A stretch of DNA of 55,688 bases from Armatimonadetes bacterium CG2_30_59_28 (GTDB taxonomy: Bacteria > Armatimonadota > Abditibacteriia > CG2-30-59-28). Shown piece by piece: positions 15,449 to 25,264 of this stretch; the first letter of the stretch is position 1, and each line of letters starts with the position of its first letter. The position numbers and the translations under genes were made by a program. Where the stretch lies: contig MNXM01000224.1 in the NCBI GenBank assembly GCA_001872605.1, positions 1-55,688 of the forward strand, given 5' to 3'. Below the pieces are notes generated by a model. It searched no databases, had not been told where the DNA came from, and worked only from the letters and a program-made list of their open reading frames with translations.

Positions 15449-15573
15449 GGAGTCCATCACAGAGCGAGGAATCGCTGCGGTTTCGAGTCCGGGTTGAGGG
15501 AGAGCCTCAGCCGAATAGACAACCCGCCCGGCGGCGGCTGGTACACCAGACGGCTGAACGTCGTCGCCCGGCA
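15449..15573 (+). repeat. Structured repeat B (two-helix, RNA-like)
   Basis: This diverged copy of the element at 14371-14481 keeps both helices. Helix 1 pairs 15492-15499 with 15505-15512; compared with copy A, T-G and T-G change to T-A and G-C, and another pair becomes A-T, which is covariation. Helix 2 pairs 15526-15538 with 15560-15572, 12 of 13 positions with two G-U pairs. An extra AGCGA-ggaa-TCGCT stem precedes helix 1. Copies A and B bracket the antitoxin-toxin-zinc-finger genes in the same orientation. Confidence 0.6.
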
Positions 15574-15644
15574 CACGTTGACTCGGCAACCGCTACCCTC
15601 TGTAAGTGTATGTCTTCGTGAGAAAGAAAAGTGAAGGAGAAGCC

Positions 15645-18600
15645 ATGAGGAATTCAAAGATCGTTGCACAGGTCATCACGGTTTGCTTACTCCTAGTCGC
15701 TACCAGGCTATCGTGGTCTGCCGACAACAAGCAGCCCTGGCAGCAGCTCTACACCGGCGCGGAAGCGACTGGAGCAAGCGTGATCTCCCTGTGGCAGTTC
15801 CTGCCGGGGCAGGAGTCAAAAGACAACTCCGGGCATGGGCACGACCTCAAGCTGCGCGGCGAGGCGCGGTTTGTGACGGAAGGACCGTTTGGCGGCGCAC
15901 TGGAGTCGTTTCCAGCGGATACGAAGAACGACAAGGCGCAGGGCGCCATCGCCAGGAGCAAACCCGACCTGTCGCCCGATGGCGGGTTTACACTTGAGGC
16001 GTGGTTCATGGCGAAGCCGGAAATGGATCAGTATGCCAACGTCTGGTTGCTGGATAAGAAGTACGTCAACTACGTGAGAGACACTCCCGAAGCTAACTGG
16101 GACTACTGCCTCTACATGAGTCGCAGCGGTACGAACAAGCGCAGGCTGACGGCCTCTTTAGGTTTTGGGAAAGACTCCGCATTCCTCACCGGCCCTGAGA
16201 TTGAGGTCCTGCCGGGGAAGTGGCAGCACGTTGCATTCACTTATGATGGCGCGGGAGTATGTCGCTTCTTCGTCAACGGCAAGTTGCTGGGAAAGGTGTT
16301 GCTCGAAGGGCGCGGACCGGTGACTCCGGGCAGACATGACCTCACCATCGGAGACCGCTTCGGCAGCACGCACGGCGGCTTTCCCGGTTACCTTGCGCAG
16401 GTGCGTATCTGTAAAGGCATCGTTCCGTACTTCACGGGGGGGCTGACCATCGGCGTGGGGAAAGGACGCACGGTCTTCGTCCGCATGGAAAAGAACGCAG
16501 CCGTGTCGGTGGTTCTCACGAATGACACCCCGGCGACATTGACCGGCGGTAGCGCCCAGGTCCTCTTTGGCAGCGGCAAGAAGGGAATTCGTCTGCCCGA
16601 CCTCACTCCCAGTCAGGAGCACTCCATTCCGGTTCCCGTGGATACCTCCGTCCGCCCGGACAGTTACACACTGAAAGTGATCGCGTCTGCCTCCGCTAAC
16701 GGGAAGAAACTCAATGTGGAAAAGGAGATCCCGATCACGATCGTCCCGCGTCGGCTGCCCAACCAGATGCCGGTGGTGATGTGGGGCGGGGGCGACATCG
16801 AGCGTCTGAAGAAGATCGGGTTCACGCACCAGTTAATTAGCCTGGTTCATGAAGGGAAAGTCTGGGACGTGGGAAAGCCGACGGAGGCGATGCCTCCCGC
16901 CCAGATCGAGCAACAGGGGAAAATGCTCGACGAGCTACTCAAGGAGGGACTCTACGGCGCGGTCTACGTCCATCCGGGAACCTGGGTTACCGGTGATGCA
17001 GACCGCAAGGCGAAGTACAACCGCGTGGATCGCGGCGGCAAGGTGCGGGAACACTCCAACGTGTGCGGGAACTTCCCGGAGGTCCGCCAGTTCTGCTACA
17101 ACATCGGCGCGTCCGTCGCGCAGACCTTTGGCCACTACCCCGCTCTGAACGCGTCGCTCATCCATTCTGAAGTTCGGGACGCTTCCGACCTCTGTTTCCA
17201 CGAGGAAGACCGGCAAGCCTTCCGTCAGTATGCCGGCTATGATATCCCGGAGGAAGTGATGGGGAAGAACGGACTGAGCTACAAGCGCATCAAAACCTTC
17301 CCGGCAAACCGCGTGATCCGGGACGACGACCGCCTCCTGACCTTCTACCGCTGGTTCTGGAAGAACGGCGACGGATGGAACCCGCTGCACTCGGAAATCC
17401 ACCGCGGTCTGAAGTCCACGGGGAGAAAGGACCTCTGGACCTTCTTCGACCCGGCGGTGCGAGTGCCCGATATCTGGGGCAGCGGCGGCGACGTGGATGT
17501 CATCTCACAGTGGACTTACTCCTACCCCGACCCCATCAAGATCGGTCAGTCGGCGGATGAACTGTTCGCGATGGCGGAAGGTAAGCCGGGCCAGCAGGTG
17601 ATGAAGATGACGCAGGTGATCTGGTATCGCTCCGGCACCGCACCCATCCCGGACATGCCGAAGGATGAATCGAAGCGTGCGCAGTGGGAGAAGGAGAAAC
17701 CCGAAGCGCCGTTCATCACGATTGCGCCCGATCATATCCGTGAGGCCTTCTGGTCGAAGATCTCCCGGCCTATACGCGGGATAATGTACCACGGCTGGCA
17801 GTCGCTGGTGGAGACGGGGAGCAAAACCGGCTACGTCTTCACCCATCCGCAGACCCAGGAAGTCCTGGCTGAGCTGACGCGCGACGTGGTGCGGCCCCTC
17901 GGCCCGACCTTGCTGCAAGTCCCGGACAGGAAGACCGACGTGGCGATGCTGGAGAGCTTCTCGTCCCAGATGTTTGCCGGTCGGGGTTCTTACGGCTGGA
18001 GCGAATCGTGGGAGGCGAGCATGCACCTCATCCTGCAATGGGCGCATCTGCAGCCGAAGATTCTCTTCGATGAGACGGTAGTGCGCGATGGATTGGACAA
18101 CTATCGTGTGCTCGTAATGCCCAATTGCGATGTGCTTACCGAGAGCGTTGTCCGCAAGATCAAGGAGTTCCAGAAGCGCGGGGGCATCGTTGTGGCAGAT
18201 GAGAACCTCTGCCCCGCCATTATCCCCGACATTGTCATCCCCAGCTACAAGCGCACCGGCAAAGCGGAGGAAGACAAAACAGTCCTTCAGGCAAAGGCCG
18301 TCGACTTGCGCCAGCAGTTGGATCCGTTCTACACACGCTATGGTGACGCCTTGAATGCCGATGTCGTCCTGCGCTTCCGCCGGTACCGCGACACCGACTA
18401 CCTCTTCGCCCTTAACGACAAACGCACCTTTGGCGATTACGTCGGGCACCACGGCAAAGTGATGGAGAAGGGCTTGCCCAACTCAGCGACTCTTTCCGTC
18501 AACCGGAGGGGCGGTTATGTCTACGACCTCGTCGCTCACAAAGCCGTGCCGGTCAAACGCACGGGGAGCAGCCTGCAATTCGACGCCGCGTTTGGTCCTG

Positions 18601-18935
18601 GCGACGGTCGTCTGTTCATGCTGACAAGTCAAGCGATCGCCGCCCTCAAGCTCGGCGCGCCGACGAAGGCCAAACGTGGCAGCCCGGTGAACGTGACAGT
18701 GGCCGTCGTGGACGGCAAAGGCGCGCCGGTTGCAGCGGTGGTTCCCGTACAGGTTAAGATCCTGGACCCACAAGGTCGCCCGGCGGAAGGCAGCGGGTTC
18801 TACGGAGCGAAGGATGGGAAACTGGCGCTGCGCCTCGACCTCGCGAGCAATGAGGCGACGGGCACGTGGACAATCAAGGTGAAGGAGTTGGCGTCGGGGA
18901 TGAGCGGGGAAAGGAAGTTGGCGGTGGGGTCATAG
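15645..18935 (+). CDS. Exported LamG / GH42-like putative glycoside hydrolase
   Basis: ATG 15645 has AAGGAG 5 nt upstream and begins a clear signal peptide (MRNSKIVAQVITVCLLLVATRLSW); a longer in-frame start at 15606 would bury it. The 1096-aa product starts with a LamG/concanavalin-like domain (about 35-240, GFTLEAWFM, WQHVAFTYDG, FPGYLAQVRI), then an Ig-like segment (about 250-370), a large catalytic-type barrel region (about 370-750) and a GH42-like trimerisation/class-I-amidotransferase-like domain (about 770-900, DNYRVLVMPNCDVL, RGGIVVADENLCP), ending in beta-rich domains. It probably acts on an external polysaccharide; the catalytic residues and substrate cannot be named. Confidence 0.8.
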   Translation: MRNSKIVAQVITVCLLLVATRLSWSADNKQPWQQLYTGAEATGASVISLWQFLPGQESKDNSGHGHDLKLRGEARFVTEGPFGGALESFPADTKNDKAQGAIARSKPDLSPDGGFTLEAWFMAKPEMDQYANVWLLDKKYVNYVRDTPEANWDYCLYMSRSGTNKRRLTASLGFGKDSAFLTGPEIEVLPGKWQHVAFTYDGAGVCRFFVNGKLLGKVLLEGRGPVTPGRHDLTIGDRFGSTHGGFPGYLAQVRICKGIVPYFTGGLTIGVGKGRTVFVRMEKNAAVSVVLTNDTPATLTGGSAQVLFGSGKKGIRLPDLTPSQEHSIPVPVDTSVRPDSYTLKVIASASANGKKLNVEKEIPITIVPRRLPNQMPVVMWGGGDIERLKKIGFTHQLISLVHEGKVWDVGKPTEAMPPAQIEQQGKMLDELLKEGLYGAVYVHPGTWVTGDADRKAKYNRVDRGGKVREHSNVCGNFPEVRQFCYNIGASVAQTFGHYPALNASLIHSEVRDASDLCFHEEDRQAFRQYAGYDIPEEVMGKNGLSYKRIKTFPANRVIRDDDRLLTFYRWFWKNGDGWNPLHSEIHRGLKSTGRKDLWTFFDPAVRVPDIWGSGGDVDVISQWTYSYPDPIKIGQSADELFAMAEGKPGQQVMKMTQVIWYRSGTAPIPDMPKDESKRAQWEKEKPEAPFITIAPDHIREAFWSKISRPIRGIMYHGWQSLVETGSKTGYVFTHPQTQEVLAELTRDVVRPLGPTLLQVPDRKTDVAMLESFSSQMFAGRGSYGWSESWEASMHLILQWAHLQPKILFDETVVRDGLDNYRVLVMPNCDVLTESVVRKIKEFQKRGGIVVADENLCPAIIPDIVIPSYKRTGKAEEDKTVLQAKAVDLRQQLDPFYTRYGDALNADVVLRFRRYRDTDYLFALNDKRTFGDYVGHHGKVMEKGLPNSATLSVNRRGGYVYDLVAHKAVPVKRTGSSLQFDAAFGPGDGRLFMLTSQAIAALKLGAPTKAKRGSPVNVTVAVVDGKGAPVAAVVPVQVKILDPQGRPAEGSGFYGAKDGKLALRLDLASNEATGTWTIKVKELASGMSGERKLAVGS

Positions 18936-18961
18936 CTCCCATGCTGTCGCACCCCTGAGCC

Positions 18962-19022
18962 AGCGACTTGGCAACAAGCGACTTGGCAACGGTTGTGGAT
19001 TGAATAGTCTCCGTGCTATGCT
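18962..19022 (+). promoter_or_regulatory. Direct repeats and weak promoter before the DUF433/DUF5615 pair
   Basis: A 14-bp direct repeat AGCGACTTGGCAAC occurs twice, 1 nt apart (18962-18975, 18977-18990). It abuts a weak -35 TTGTGG (18993-18998), an 18-nt spacer and TATGCT (19017-19022). The position suits an operator for the toxin-antitoxin genes that start 190 nt later, but the distance and the weak -35 leave this uncertain. The rest of the gap to 19212 holds no gene I can see. Confidence 0.35.
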
Positions 19023-19212
19023 ACGTGTGGAGAGGCTCACAAGAACCTGAACAGTCGCTGGTAGAGTTCTTTCAGAAGCCACCCCTGCGTGGCGCGGACT
19101 TGAGGGGGGGACACGGGCGACGAGGAGCGACCGTTCTCTGATATTCAACCCTTGGTTCAATGCTAACGAAGCGATGCCACCCGTGTTGGAATCAATCGTG
19201 AGGTGAGATGTG

Positions 19213-19704
19213 ATGGCAGAGAAAAGGAGATTTCACTTGGACTTCAATACGTGGGCGTCGGCTACTGACGCTACGGTTGAGGAGGTAGAAAAGGCTTGGG
19301 CGGACCTCCAACGTCGTGGCTTGGCAGAGGTGAAGCAAGGGAAAGTCATCCTTTCGCCTCTGGCGTTGCGGCGAGCGACCAACCATGTCCAGCGGCGACT
19401 GACAGTACATCTGTCCGGATACTTGTTCACGGAGAACTCCTTTATCGTCCGCTTGCCCGGAGACCCGCCAAGTCACCCCTACGTGCTCAACACCCGAATC
19501 GCCGTGGAACACATCGCCAACTACTTCCGCGAAGGCTGGGGACTCACAGACATCCAGAAGGACCTCAGCATCCTCACTCGGGAAGAGATCGAAGCGGCCA
19601 TTCAATACTATCTGAACCACCGAGAAGAAATCGACAACGTCATCCAACGCAGCCGCGATGTCTATGAGACGCATTCAGCCCACAGAGAGTTGGTTGCAGC
19701 GTGA
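19213..19704 (+). CDS. DUF433 antitoxin-like protein
   Basis: ATG 19213 follows GAGGTGAG by about 6 nt. The 163-aa protein has an N-terminal winged-helix-like part (DATVEEVEKAWADLQRRGLAEVKQG) and a C-terminal DUF433 domain (HPYVLNTRIAVEHIANYFREGWGLTDIQKDL, then TREEIEAAIQYYLNHREEI). DUF433 proteins typically act as the DNA-binding antitoxin partners of DUF5615 PIN-like proteins. The stop codon overlaps the GTG start of that partner here (GTGA), confirming a two-gene unit. Confidence 0.85.
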   Translation: MAEKRRFHLDFNTWASATDATVEEVEKAWADLQRRGLAEVKQGKVILSPLALRRATNHVQRRLTVHLSGYLFTENSFIVRLPGDPPSHPYVLNTRIAVEHIANYFREGWGLTDIQKDLSILTREEIEAAIQYYLNHREEIDNVIQRSRDVYETHSAHRELVAA

Positions 19705-20111
19705 GCGACGCGACGCTCCGGAAACTCAACGGCTCTCTGTTCGCCCGGCTGTTGTTCGACGTGATGATGCCCGCTGAATTGGCGGAAGCCATACGGGATT
19801 GTGGATACGATGTGTCCGAAGCGCGGGCCTTGCCGCTGGCAGTCCAGCAAGACGATACGGCCATACTGGAAAATGCAGCGCAAGAGCGACGCGTCGTGGT
19901 CACCTGCAACTACCATGATCCTCACAGCAACTTTTGCTCCCTTCATGACCAGTGGCAAGCTCAAGGCAGGGATCACGCAGGCATACTGCTCATCCCGCAG
20001 TTCCATATCAGCAACCGATTCCTCCGGTGGCAGGTACGTGACCGTATGTTGAGGTTGTTCAATCAACACACGTGGGATGATCTGTACAATCAGGTGTGGT
20101 GGCTCCCGTAA
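19701..20111 (+). CDS. DUF5615 PIN-like toxin candidate
   Basis: A 136-aa protein beginning at GTG 19701. It has the DUF5615 layout: LLFDVMMPAELAEAIRDCGYDV (acidic Asp after a beta strand), DDTAILENAAQERRVVVTCNYHD, and HAGILLIPQ. These PIN-like proteins are the predicted RNase toxins partnered with DUF433. In many members the second segment reads ...VTxDxDF; here it is CNYHD, keeping Asp after Tyr-His, so the metal site may be modified. Whether it is an active toxin is unproved. Confidence 0.8.
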   Translation: MSDATLRKLNGSLFARLLFDVMMPAELAEAIRDCGYDVSEARALPLAVQQDDTAILENAAQERRVVVTCNYHDPHSNFCSLHDQWQAQGRDHAGILLIPQFHISNRFLRWQVRDRMLRLFNQHTWDDLYNQVWWLP

Positions 20112-20156
20112 GCTTTGCCGCACTCGATGGGATCTAATCGAAACAGGAGGCCCACA

Positions 20157-20390
20157 ATGAAAGGAACACGAACGAAGGCTACCTATTGCGGAATGTTGTT
20201 GGCGTCTTGGTCAAACCTCGCCATCGCCGGCGAAACGCTCCTCTCCGTCTCCTGTGCCGACAAGCATTGGAAAATCCGCGTCACCGAGGTTGCCTCCGGG
20301 AAGTCACGGGAACATCAGATCGTGGTCGGAGGAACGTTCCTCGCGGGAGGTATTCGCGGGACTGACCAACCCGCAAAAGTAGGCCGATGA
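20157..20390 (+). CDS. Small exported protein, function unknown
   Basis: ATG 20157 has AGGAGG 6 nt upstream. The 77-aa product has a signal-peptide-like start (MKGTRTKATYCGMLLASWSNLAIAG) followed by a short beta-type stretch (LLSVSCADKHWKIRVTEV). I do not recognise it. Its TGA stop overlaps the ATG of the heparinase-like gene (ATGA), so the two are likely translationally coupled. It could instead be a remnant of a larger gene. Confidence 0.5.
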   Translation: MKGTRTKATYCGMLLASWSNLAIAGETLLSVSCADKHWKIRVTEVASGKSREHQIVVGGTFLAGGIRGTDQPAKVGR

Positions 20391-23132
20391 TTCTGCGTTT
20401 CGTCAAACCATTCATTATTCTTTTCGTCAGTTCGACGCTGTTGTCGGACTTGAATCCTGTTGAGGCCAAGGTGTTTCCTGTGACAGACAGCCCCGCCAAT
20501 CGACAAGCACTTGAATCTTCGGTGGCCTACCTCCTATCCCTGACCGACGAACAGGTCCTCGACATGGTCCCGGTGGAAAGCGGCGGTGTCTACTTCACCA
20601 GTTGCCCCCACTGCGATTACGGCGCGGAAGAGGCGGGGTGCTTCAACTCAACGTGGGACCCCAAGAAACCGAAGCAGCTCAAGTGCCGCGGCTGCGGAGA
20701 GGTTTACCCCAACCATCCGAAGTACCCGGACGACAAGGTTCATCGAGGTGGACGCGCCCGGCGGGAAGAAGCACCGGTTCTACTACTTCGAGCGCAAGGA
20801 TGGCTACCGCTTCTGGTTGCGCGCCCATGCCGACTACTGGGCGCGGGAGTACCTGGAGGACAAGGCGCGTGATCTGGGCGACCTATACTTCCTGACGAAG
20901 GAGGACCGCTACGCTCGACGCGTTGCTCTGATCCTCAATCGCTTTGCCGAGGTCTATCCGGGATACGTCTATCGGTTCGATTATCCCTTTCGGCAAAAGC
21001 TCTTCGCCCCGTACGCTCAGAGCCGGGTTCCTGGAGTGCCGGGAGATTATCGTACCGCGCGCTGGACGTGGTGGGCGTACATGGACATCTCCCTCGACCT
21101 CCTGCGCGCTTACGACGGACTACAAGACTGGCCCGGATGGAAGACCTTCGCCGATGGCAACACACGACAGCGCATTGAGAAGGACTTCTTCGAGCCGATG
21201 GTGGAGTTCGTCCTCGGCTTCAAGGATGACGCGACAAATATGTCGATGGGGATGTGGCGGAGCGCGATCTACGCGGGGAGGGTGTGGAGCCACCCGCAGT
21301 GGGTGCATGAAGCCGTCCGTCGCTATGAAAGACTCCTGGAGACGAGATTCCTCTATGACGGCCATTGGATGGAGACTGCAGACTCCTACGCCGAGCAAAC
21401 GCAAGGCGGGCTTCAGGTGGTCATGGAAGCCGCAGATGGTTATAGCGATCCTCCCGGCTACGCGAATCCGGTAGACGGGCGGCGGTTTGACGACCTGAGC
21501 TTGCGCCGTCTTACTTCGGGATACAACATCGCCGAACAACTGATCGGCGCGGTGCGCTTCCCCGACAGCCGCCTGCTGCCGGTAAACGACACCTGGTCGG
21601 TTGATGGCAAGACACAATACTGGCGGCAGTCGGGAGACAAACCGCGAGACCGCATGGAGCCGGTTCTACTTCCGGCAACCGGTTTGGCCGTGCTGGGCGG
21701 AGGCGAGGGCGAGCACCAGATCCACGCCTACCTCGACTACACGATGGGTGCGCATCATAAGCACTATGATGCGCTGTCCATCGGTCTCTGGGCGAACGGG
21801 CGGGAACTCCTCAGCGACATCGGCTACACGTGGACCAATTACCGATTGCACTGGGCCACATCAACGATGGCGCACAACGCGGTCGTCGTGGACGGAGGAA
21901 ACAGCGGGTTGGACCGAATGCACACCGGACATCGCCTGCGAACGTTCGTCGTCGATCCGGAAGGACTCCAACTGGCCAGCGTCGCCGCCGCGCCCACGGC
22001 CTATCCGGGAATTGCTACGCGCTACCGAAGGACGCTCGCGCTGGTGGGGACCGACAGCCGTGACGCGTATCTCATCGACATCTTCCAAGTAGATGGAGGC
22101 AGTCGTCACGACTACCTGCTGCACGGGTGCCGGGATGCTGATACCGACGCGTCCGCTACCGGCGTCGACCTGAAACCTTTTGAGGGGACGCTGCTGAATA
22201 ACGGCATCGAGTTCAGCCTGCCACAGTCGTTCCAACATCCCAACCCGTCGGGGTTTGGCTTTGGATTCATCCGCAATCTGCGGTCGGGAAACGTCTCAGG
22301 GAACCTGACGCTGGACTTCCGACTGCGTGCACAGCCGGAGAGCGGGACACGCACACTCGTCACCGGGGTGGAACCGGCAACACTGTTCGTCGGCGACGCG
22401 CCGGATGTGCGTCGGGCCAAAGAGATAAACGGCAACCTCGAAAAGTCGACCGCGCCCCTCTTCTGCTTGCAGCGGCGCGGCGAGCATCTCCAAAGTATCT
22501 TCATTGCCACACACGAGCCGGTGAACGGCAAACCAAAGATCAAGCGCATCGACGCGCAACAGTCCAACGGCGTGCTGCTGCTCAAAGTGGATCGCGGCGC
22601 GACGGATGCGGACTCTGCGAGTCCGATCGACTGGTTCGCTATGGCTCTGGACGAACCGACAACGGCGTCATTCAGTACCTCCAACGGTCCGCTCCAGTTT
22701 GGCGGAGACTACGGAATGGTGCGCACCGATGCCGCGAAGAACGTACTCAACGCATGGTTAGTCGCTGGCACGAAGCTGTCCTTCGGCGGCAAGACGCTCA
22801 CCGGCCGCTGCGGCTGGTCGGGACAGGTTCTCCGTCACGGCAACGACTCCCTCCACACCGGGGCGCAAGGGTATTTCGACATCGATCAAAACGTTGAACA
22901 AAAGCAAGTTGGGCCGTTCATGTTACGGTTCGCCGATGGCACGTTCTGGCCTTTCAACGTGGTCGCCATCGAGCGGCTCCCCCAGGGAAGCCGCGTCCAT
23001 GTACGTGAGAAACCGGCCTTTCAGATTGGCGACGGCAAAACCCGTCTGCTGGCGTTCCCACAGCGCGAGATCGATGGCGACAAGCTTGCATTCGACATGA
23101 CAGAGGTTGTACGTCTGCACCGATCCCAATAG
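20387..23132 (+). pseudogene. Heparinase II/III-like polysaccharide lyase, interrupted by a frameshift
   Basis: Two frames together give one protein of about 915 residues. The first (from ATG 20387) has a signal peptide and a four-cysteine zinc-binding-like segment (CPHC...CRGCG, about residues 70-107), then reaches PDDKV at about 20738. The rest continues one frame over as FIEVDAPGGKKHRF to 23132, so a single-base insertion or two-base deletion lies near 20738-20740. The second part has the alpha/alpha helical domain (NMSMGMWRSAIYAGRVW) and the heparinase II/III beta-sandwich (HHKHYDALSIGLWANGRELLSDIGYTW, HNAVVVDGGNSG). The family cleaves acidic polysaccharides. The frameshift may be real or a sequence error. 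Confidence 0.8.
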
Positions 23133-23152
23133 GTTGGAAGGAGACGAAGTCA

Positions 23153-23935
23153 ATGAAGTTCCGTATTGCTGCTCATCTGTGCGGATGGCCCCGCGAAGTG
23201 GTTGAGGACCGCGAAAGAGTCCTGCGGATTGCGAAGGAAGCGGGCTACGATGGTGTGGAAGGTTTCAGTGCTGAAACACCCGATGAGTTGGTGGAGCTTG
23301 CGGCGTTGGCCGCTGAGTACGGCCTGCATCTCGTGAACCTCAGCGCTCCCGACGCTCTGCTCAAGGCCAGATTCAACGCCACCCTCGGGAACGACGCGGC
23401 GGAGGTCCCCGCATGTCGCAAGCCGGGCGGGAAGCAACTGACTGATGCTGAGTTGGACGCCACCGTCGATCCGTTGAGGGAGCTTATTGACCAGTTCACT
23501 CGCTACGGTGTGAAACCGTTTCACCACATCCACGTGAACACGATTCTCGAGACGACCGAAGACTGCGCCCGGATACTCGATCGCGTTCCCGAAATTTGGC
23601 TGCTGTTCGATACCGGACACCTGTTGGCGGCCCACTCCAATCCCATGGACGTGCTACAACGATGGCCGAACAAGATCGCCCATGTACACCTGAAGAACTT
23701 CTGGACGGAGGACCCCGTGGGAGGATGGAACCACTGCAATCCCGACTTCTGGCAAACCAGTCGGTTCTGTGATTTGGCCGAGGGAAACGTCGGGTTCGAC
23801 GTGAAGGCCGTGTTGGATGGCCTGGCGGAATCCGGCTATACCGGATGGATTGCGGTCGAGGAAGATCACCCGCGTCGCGACATCGAACAGGTCGTCCGAG
23901 ACAACCGCGAGTTTCTCCGTGGTTTGGGATACTGA
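23153..23935 (+). CDS. Sugar phosphate isomerase/epimerase-type TIM barrel
   Basis: A 260-aa cytoplasmic protein whose length fits the xylose-isomerase-like (AP endonuclease family 2) barrel. Visible metal-site and strand motifs are AGYDGVEGF, HIHVN, LLFDTGHLLAAHSNP (Asp and His), AHVHLKNFW (His) and IAVEEDHP (Glu). GGAAGGAG lies before the ATG, and the gene follows the heparinase-like gene by 20 nt and precedes a Gfo/Idh dehydrogenase. These neighbours suggest it converts a sugar or sugar acid released by the lyase; the exact substrate cannot be told. Confidence 0.87.
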   Translation: MKFRIAAHLCGWPREVVEDRERVLRIAKEAGYDGVEGFSAETPDELVELAALAAEYGLHLVNLSAPDALLKARFNATLGNDAAEVPACRKPGGKQLTDAELDATVDPLRELIDQFTRYGVKPFHHIHVNTILETTEDCARILDRVPEIWLLFDTGHLLAAHSNPMDVLQRWPNKIAHVHLKNFWTEDPVGGWNHCNPDFWQTSRFCDLAEGNVGFDVKAVLDGLAESGYTGWIAVEEDHPRRDIEQVVRDNREFLRGLGY

Positions 23936-24045
23936 GACTGCCAAACGCTGGCGTGGAAAAATCGGGCGTGCGCTGCGGAATGCGTTTTCGATGGAACAGA
24001 TCTTGCGGTACACAGGGTAACGAGCAGAAAGTGAGGAATGGTTGG

Positions 24046-25092
24046 ATGAGCGATACAATTCGAGTCGGCATCATCGGCGCGGGAGGAAACACTCGTGCAC
24101 GGCATATACCGGGGCTTCAGAAGATTCCCGGCGTGAAGATTGTGGCCGTCTGCAACCGCTCGCGAGAGTCTGGTCAGAGAGTTGCGGATGAATTCGGCAT
24201 CCCCAGGGTGGTGGATCACTGGAACGAGATTGTCCTGGATGAGAGCATTGACGCCATCGCAATCGGCACATGGCCTTACATGCACCAACTGCTCACATGC
24301 GCGGCTCTGGAATGCGGCAAGCATGTTCTGTGCGAGGCCCGCATGGCCATGAACGCGGAGGAAGCCCATGCGATGTACGCCGAATCTCGCCTGTATCCCG
24401 AGTTAGTTGCCCAAGTTGTGCCCTCTCCGTTGACTCTTCGCTACGACCGGACGATGTGTGAGATGATTTCCGACGGGTATCTTGGCGAGTTGTACGCGAT
24501 CAATCTGCGATCCATCGCATCGCCTTTTATGGACCGAGACTCTCCTCTCACGTGGCGGCAGAGCTTCGACCCGAGTGGCTACAACGCCCTTACAATGGGC
24601 ATCTGGTACGAAGCGATCCTGCGCTGGGTGGGCGAGGCGAAGACGGTAATGGCGATGACCCATACGTGTGTGAAGCGGCGGCAGGATCCCCGCACCGGCG
24701 AGCCTGTCGGCGTCCGCGTTCCAGAACACGTGGACATCCTTGCAGAGATGGTCTGCGGGGCGCAGGCCAACCTGCAGTTCAGCGCGGTGACCGGCCTCGC
24801 GACGAATGCGAACGAGGTCTGGCTGTTTGGCGGAGAGGGCACCCTGAAGCTGGACATGGAGAGCGGGAAGTTGTTCGGAGGGTGTCGGCGGGACAAGCAA
24901 CTGCGAGAGATCGAGATCCCCCCCGGAAAAGCGGGGGAATGGCGCGTAGAGGAGGAGTTTATCAACGCCATTCGCGACGCAGGGGAAGTGAAGCTAACCA
25001 CCTTCGCCGATGGGGTGAAGTACGTGGAGTTCACGGAAGCCGTCGCCCTGAGCGCTGCGTCCGGAGAAGCTATTCACCTTCCCCTGATGTAG
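24046..25092 (+). CDS. Gfo/Idh/MocA-family oxidoreductase
   Basis: ATG 24046 is preferred over the long upstream frame (from 23845) because the protein then begins with the Rossmann strand IRVGIIGAGGN typical of the family; GTGAGG lies 9 nt upstream. The 348-aa product has the dinucleotide-binding domain at about 1-120 and the C-terminal beta-sheet domain after. The usual EKP motif reads CEARMAMNAEEA here, so the lysine normally involved in catalysis is replaced, as in some members of unknown activity. It follows the isomerase and probably acts in the same sugar pathway, oxidising or reducing a sugar with NAD(P). Confidence 0.85.
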   Translation: MSDTIRVGIIGAGGNTRARHIPGLQKIPGVKIVAVCNRSRESGQRVADEFGIPRVVDHWNEIVLDESIDAIAIGTWPYMHQLLTCAALECGKHVLCEARMAMNAEEAHAMYAESRLYPELVAQVVPSPLTLRYDRTMCEMISDGYLGELYAINLRSIASPFMDRDSPLTWRQSFDPSGYNALTMGIWYEAILRWVGEAKTVMAMTHTCVKRRQDPRTGEPVGVRVPEHVDILAEMVCGAQANLQFSAVTGLATNANEVWLFGGEGTLKLDMESGKLFGGCRRDKQLREIEIPPGKAGEWRVEEEFINAIRDAGEVKLTTFADGVKYVEFTEAVALSAASGEAIHLPLM

Positions 25093-25155
25093 ACAACGGA
25101 CAGTATACTCGTACGCCGCAACAGACTCAACTTGCCCAGACTCCGCTTGTTCGTC

Positions 25156-25184
25156 TTGACACACTCCACTGTCGGTCTTATATT
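25156..25184 (+). promoter_or_regulatory. Strong sigma70-type promoter of the beta-helix gene
   Basis: TTGACA at 25156-25161, a 17-nt spacer and TATATT at 25179-25184 lie 80 nt before the beta-helix gene. The -35 is a perfect match to the consensus and the -10 matches it at five of six positions. Confidence 0.7.
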
Positions 25185-25264
25185 CCACTGGCCCACGTCG
25201 AGACGGCTGCCTGCCGTGCCCTCGGCGCCTTGACTGACGCTTTATCGAGCAGGAGGATACTCAA

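Noticed and set aside
15378-15621. C-terminal extension of the zinc-finger frame as real protein
   Set aside because: It overlaps structured repeat B and has no protein-like composition; it results from the 10-G frame.
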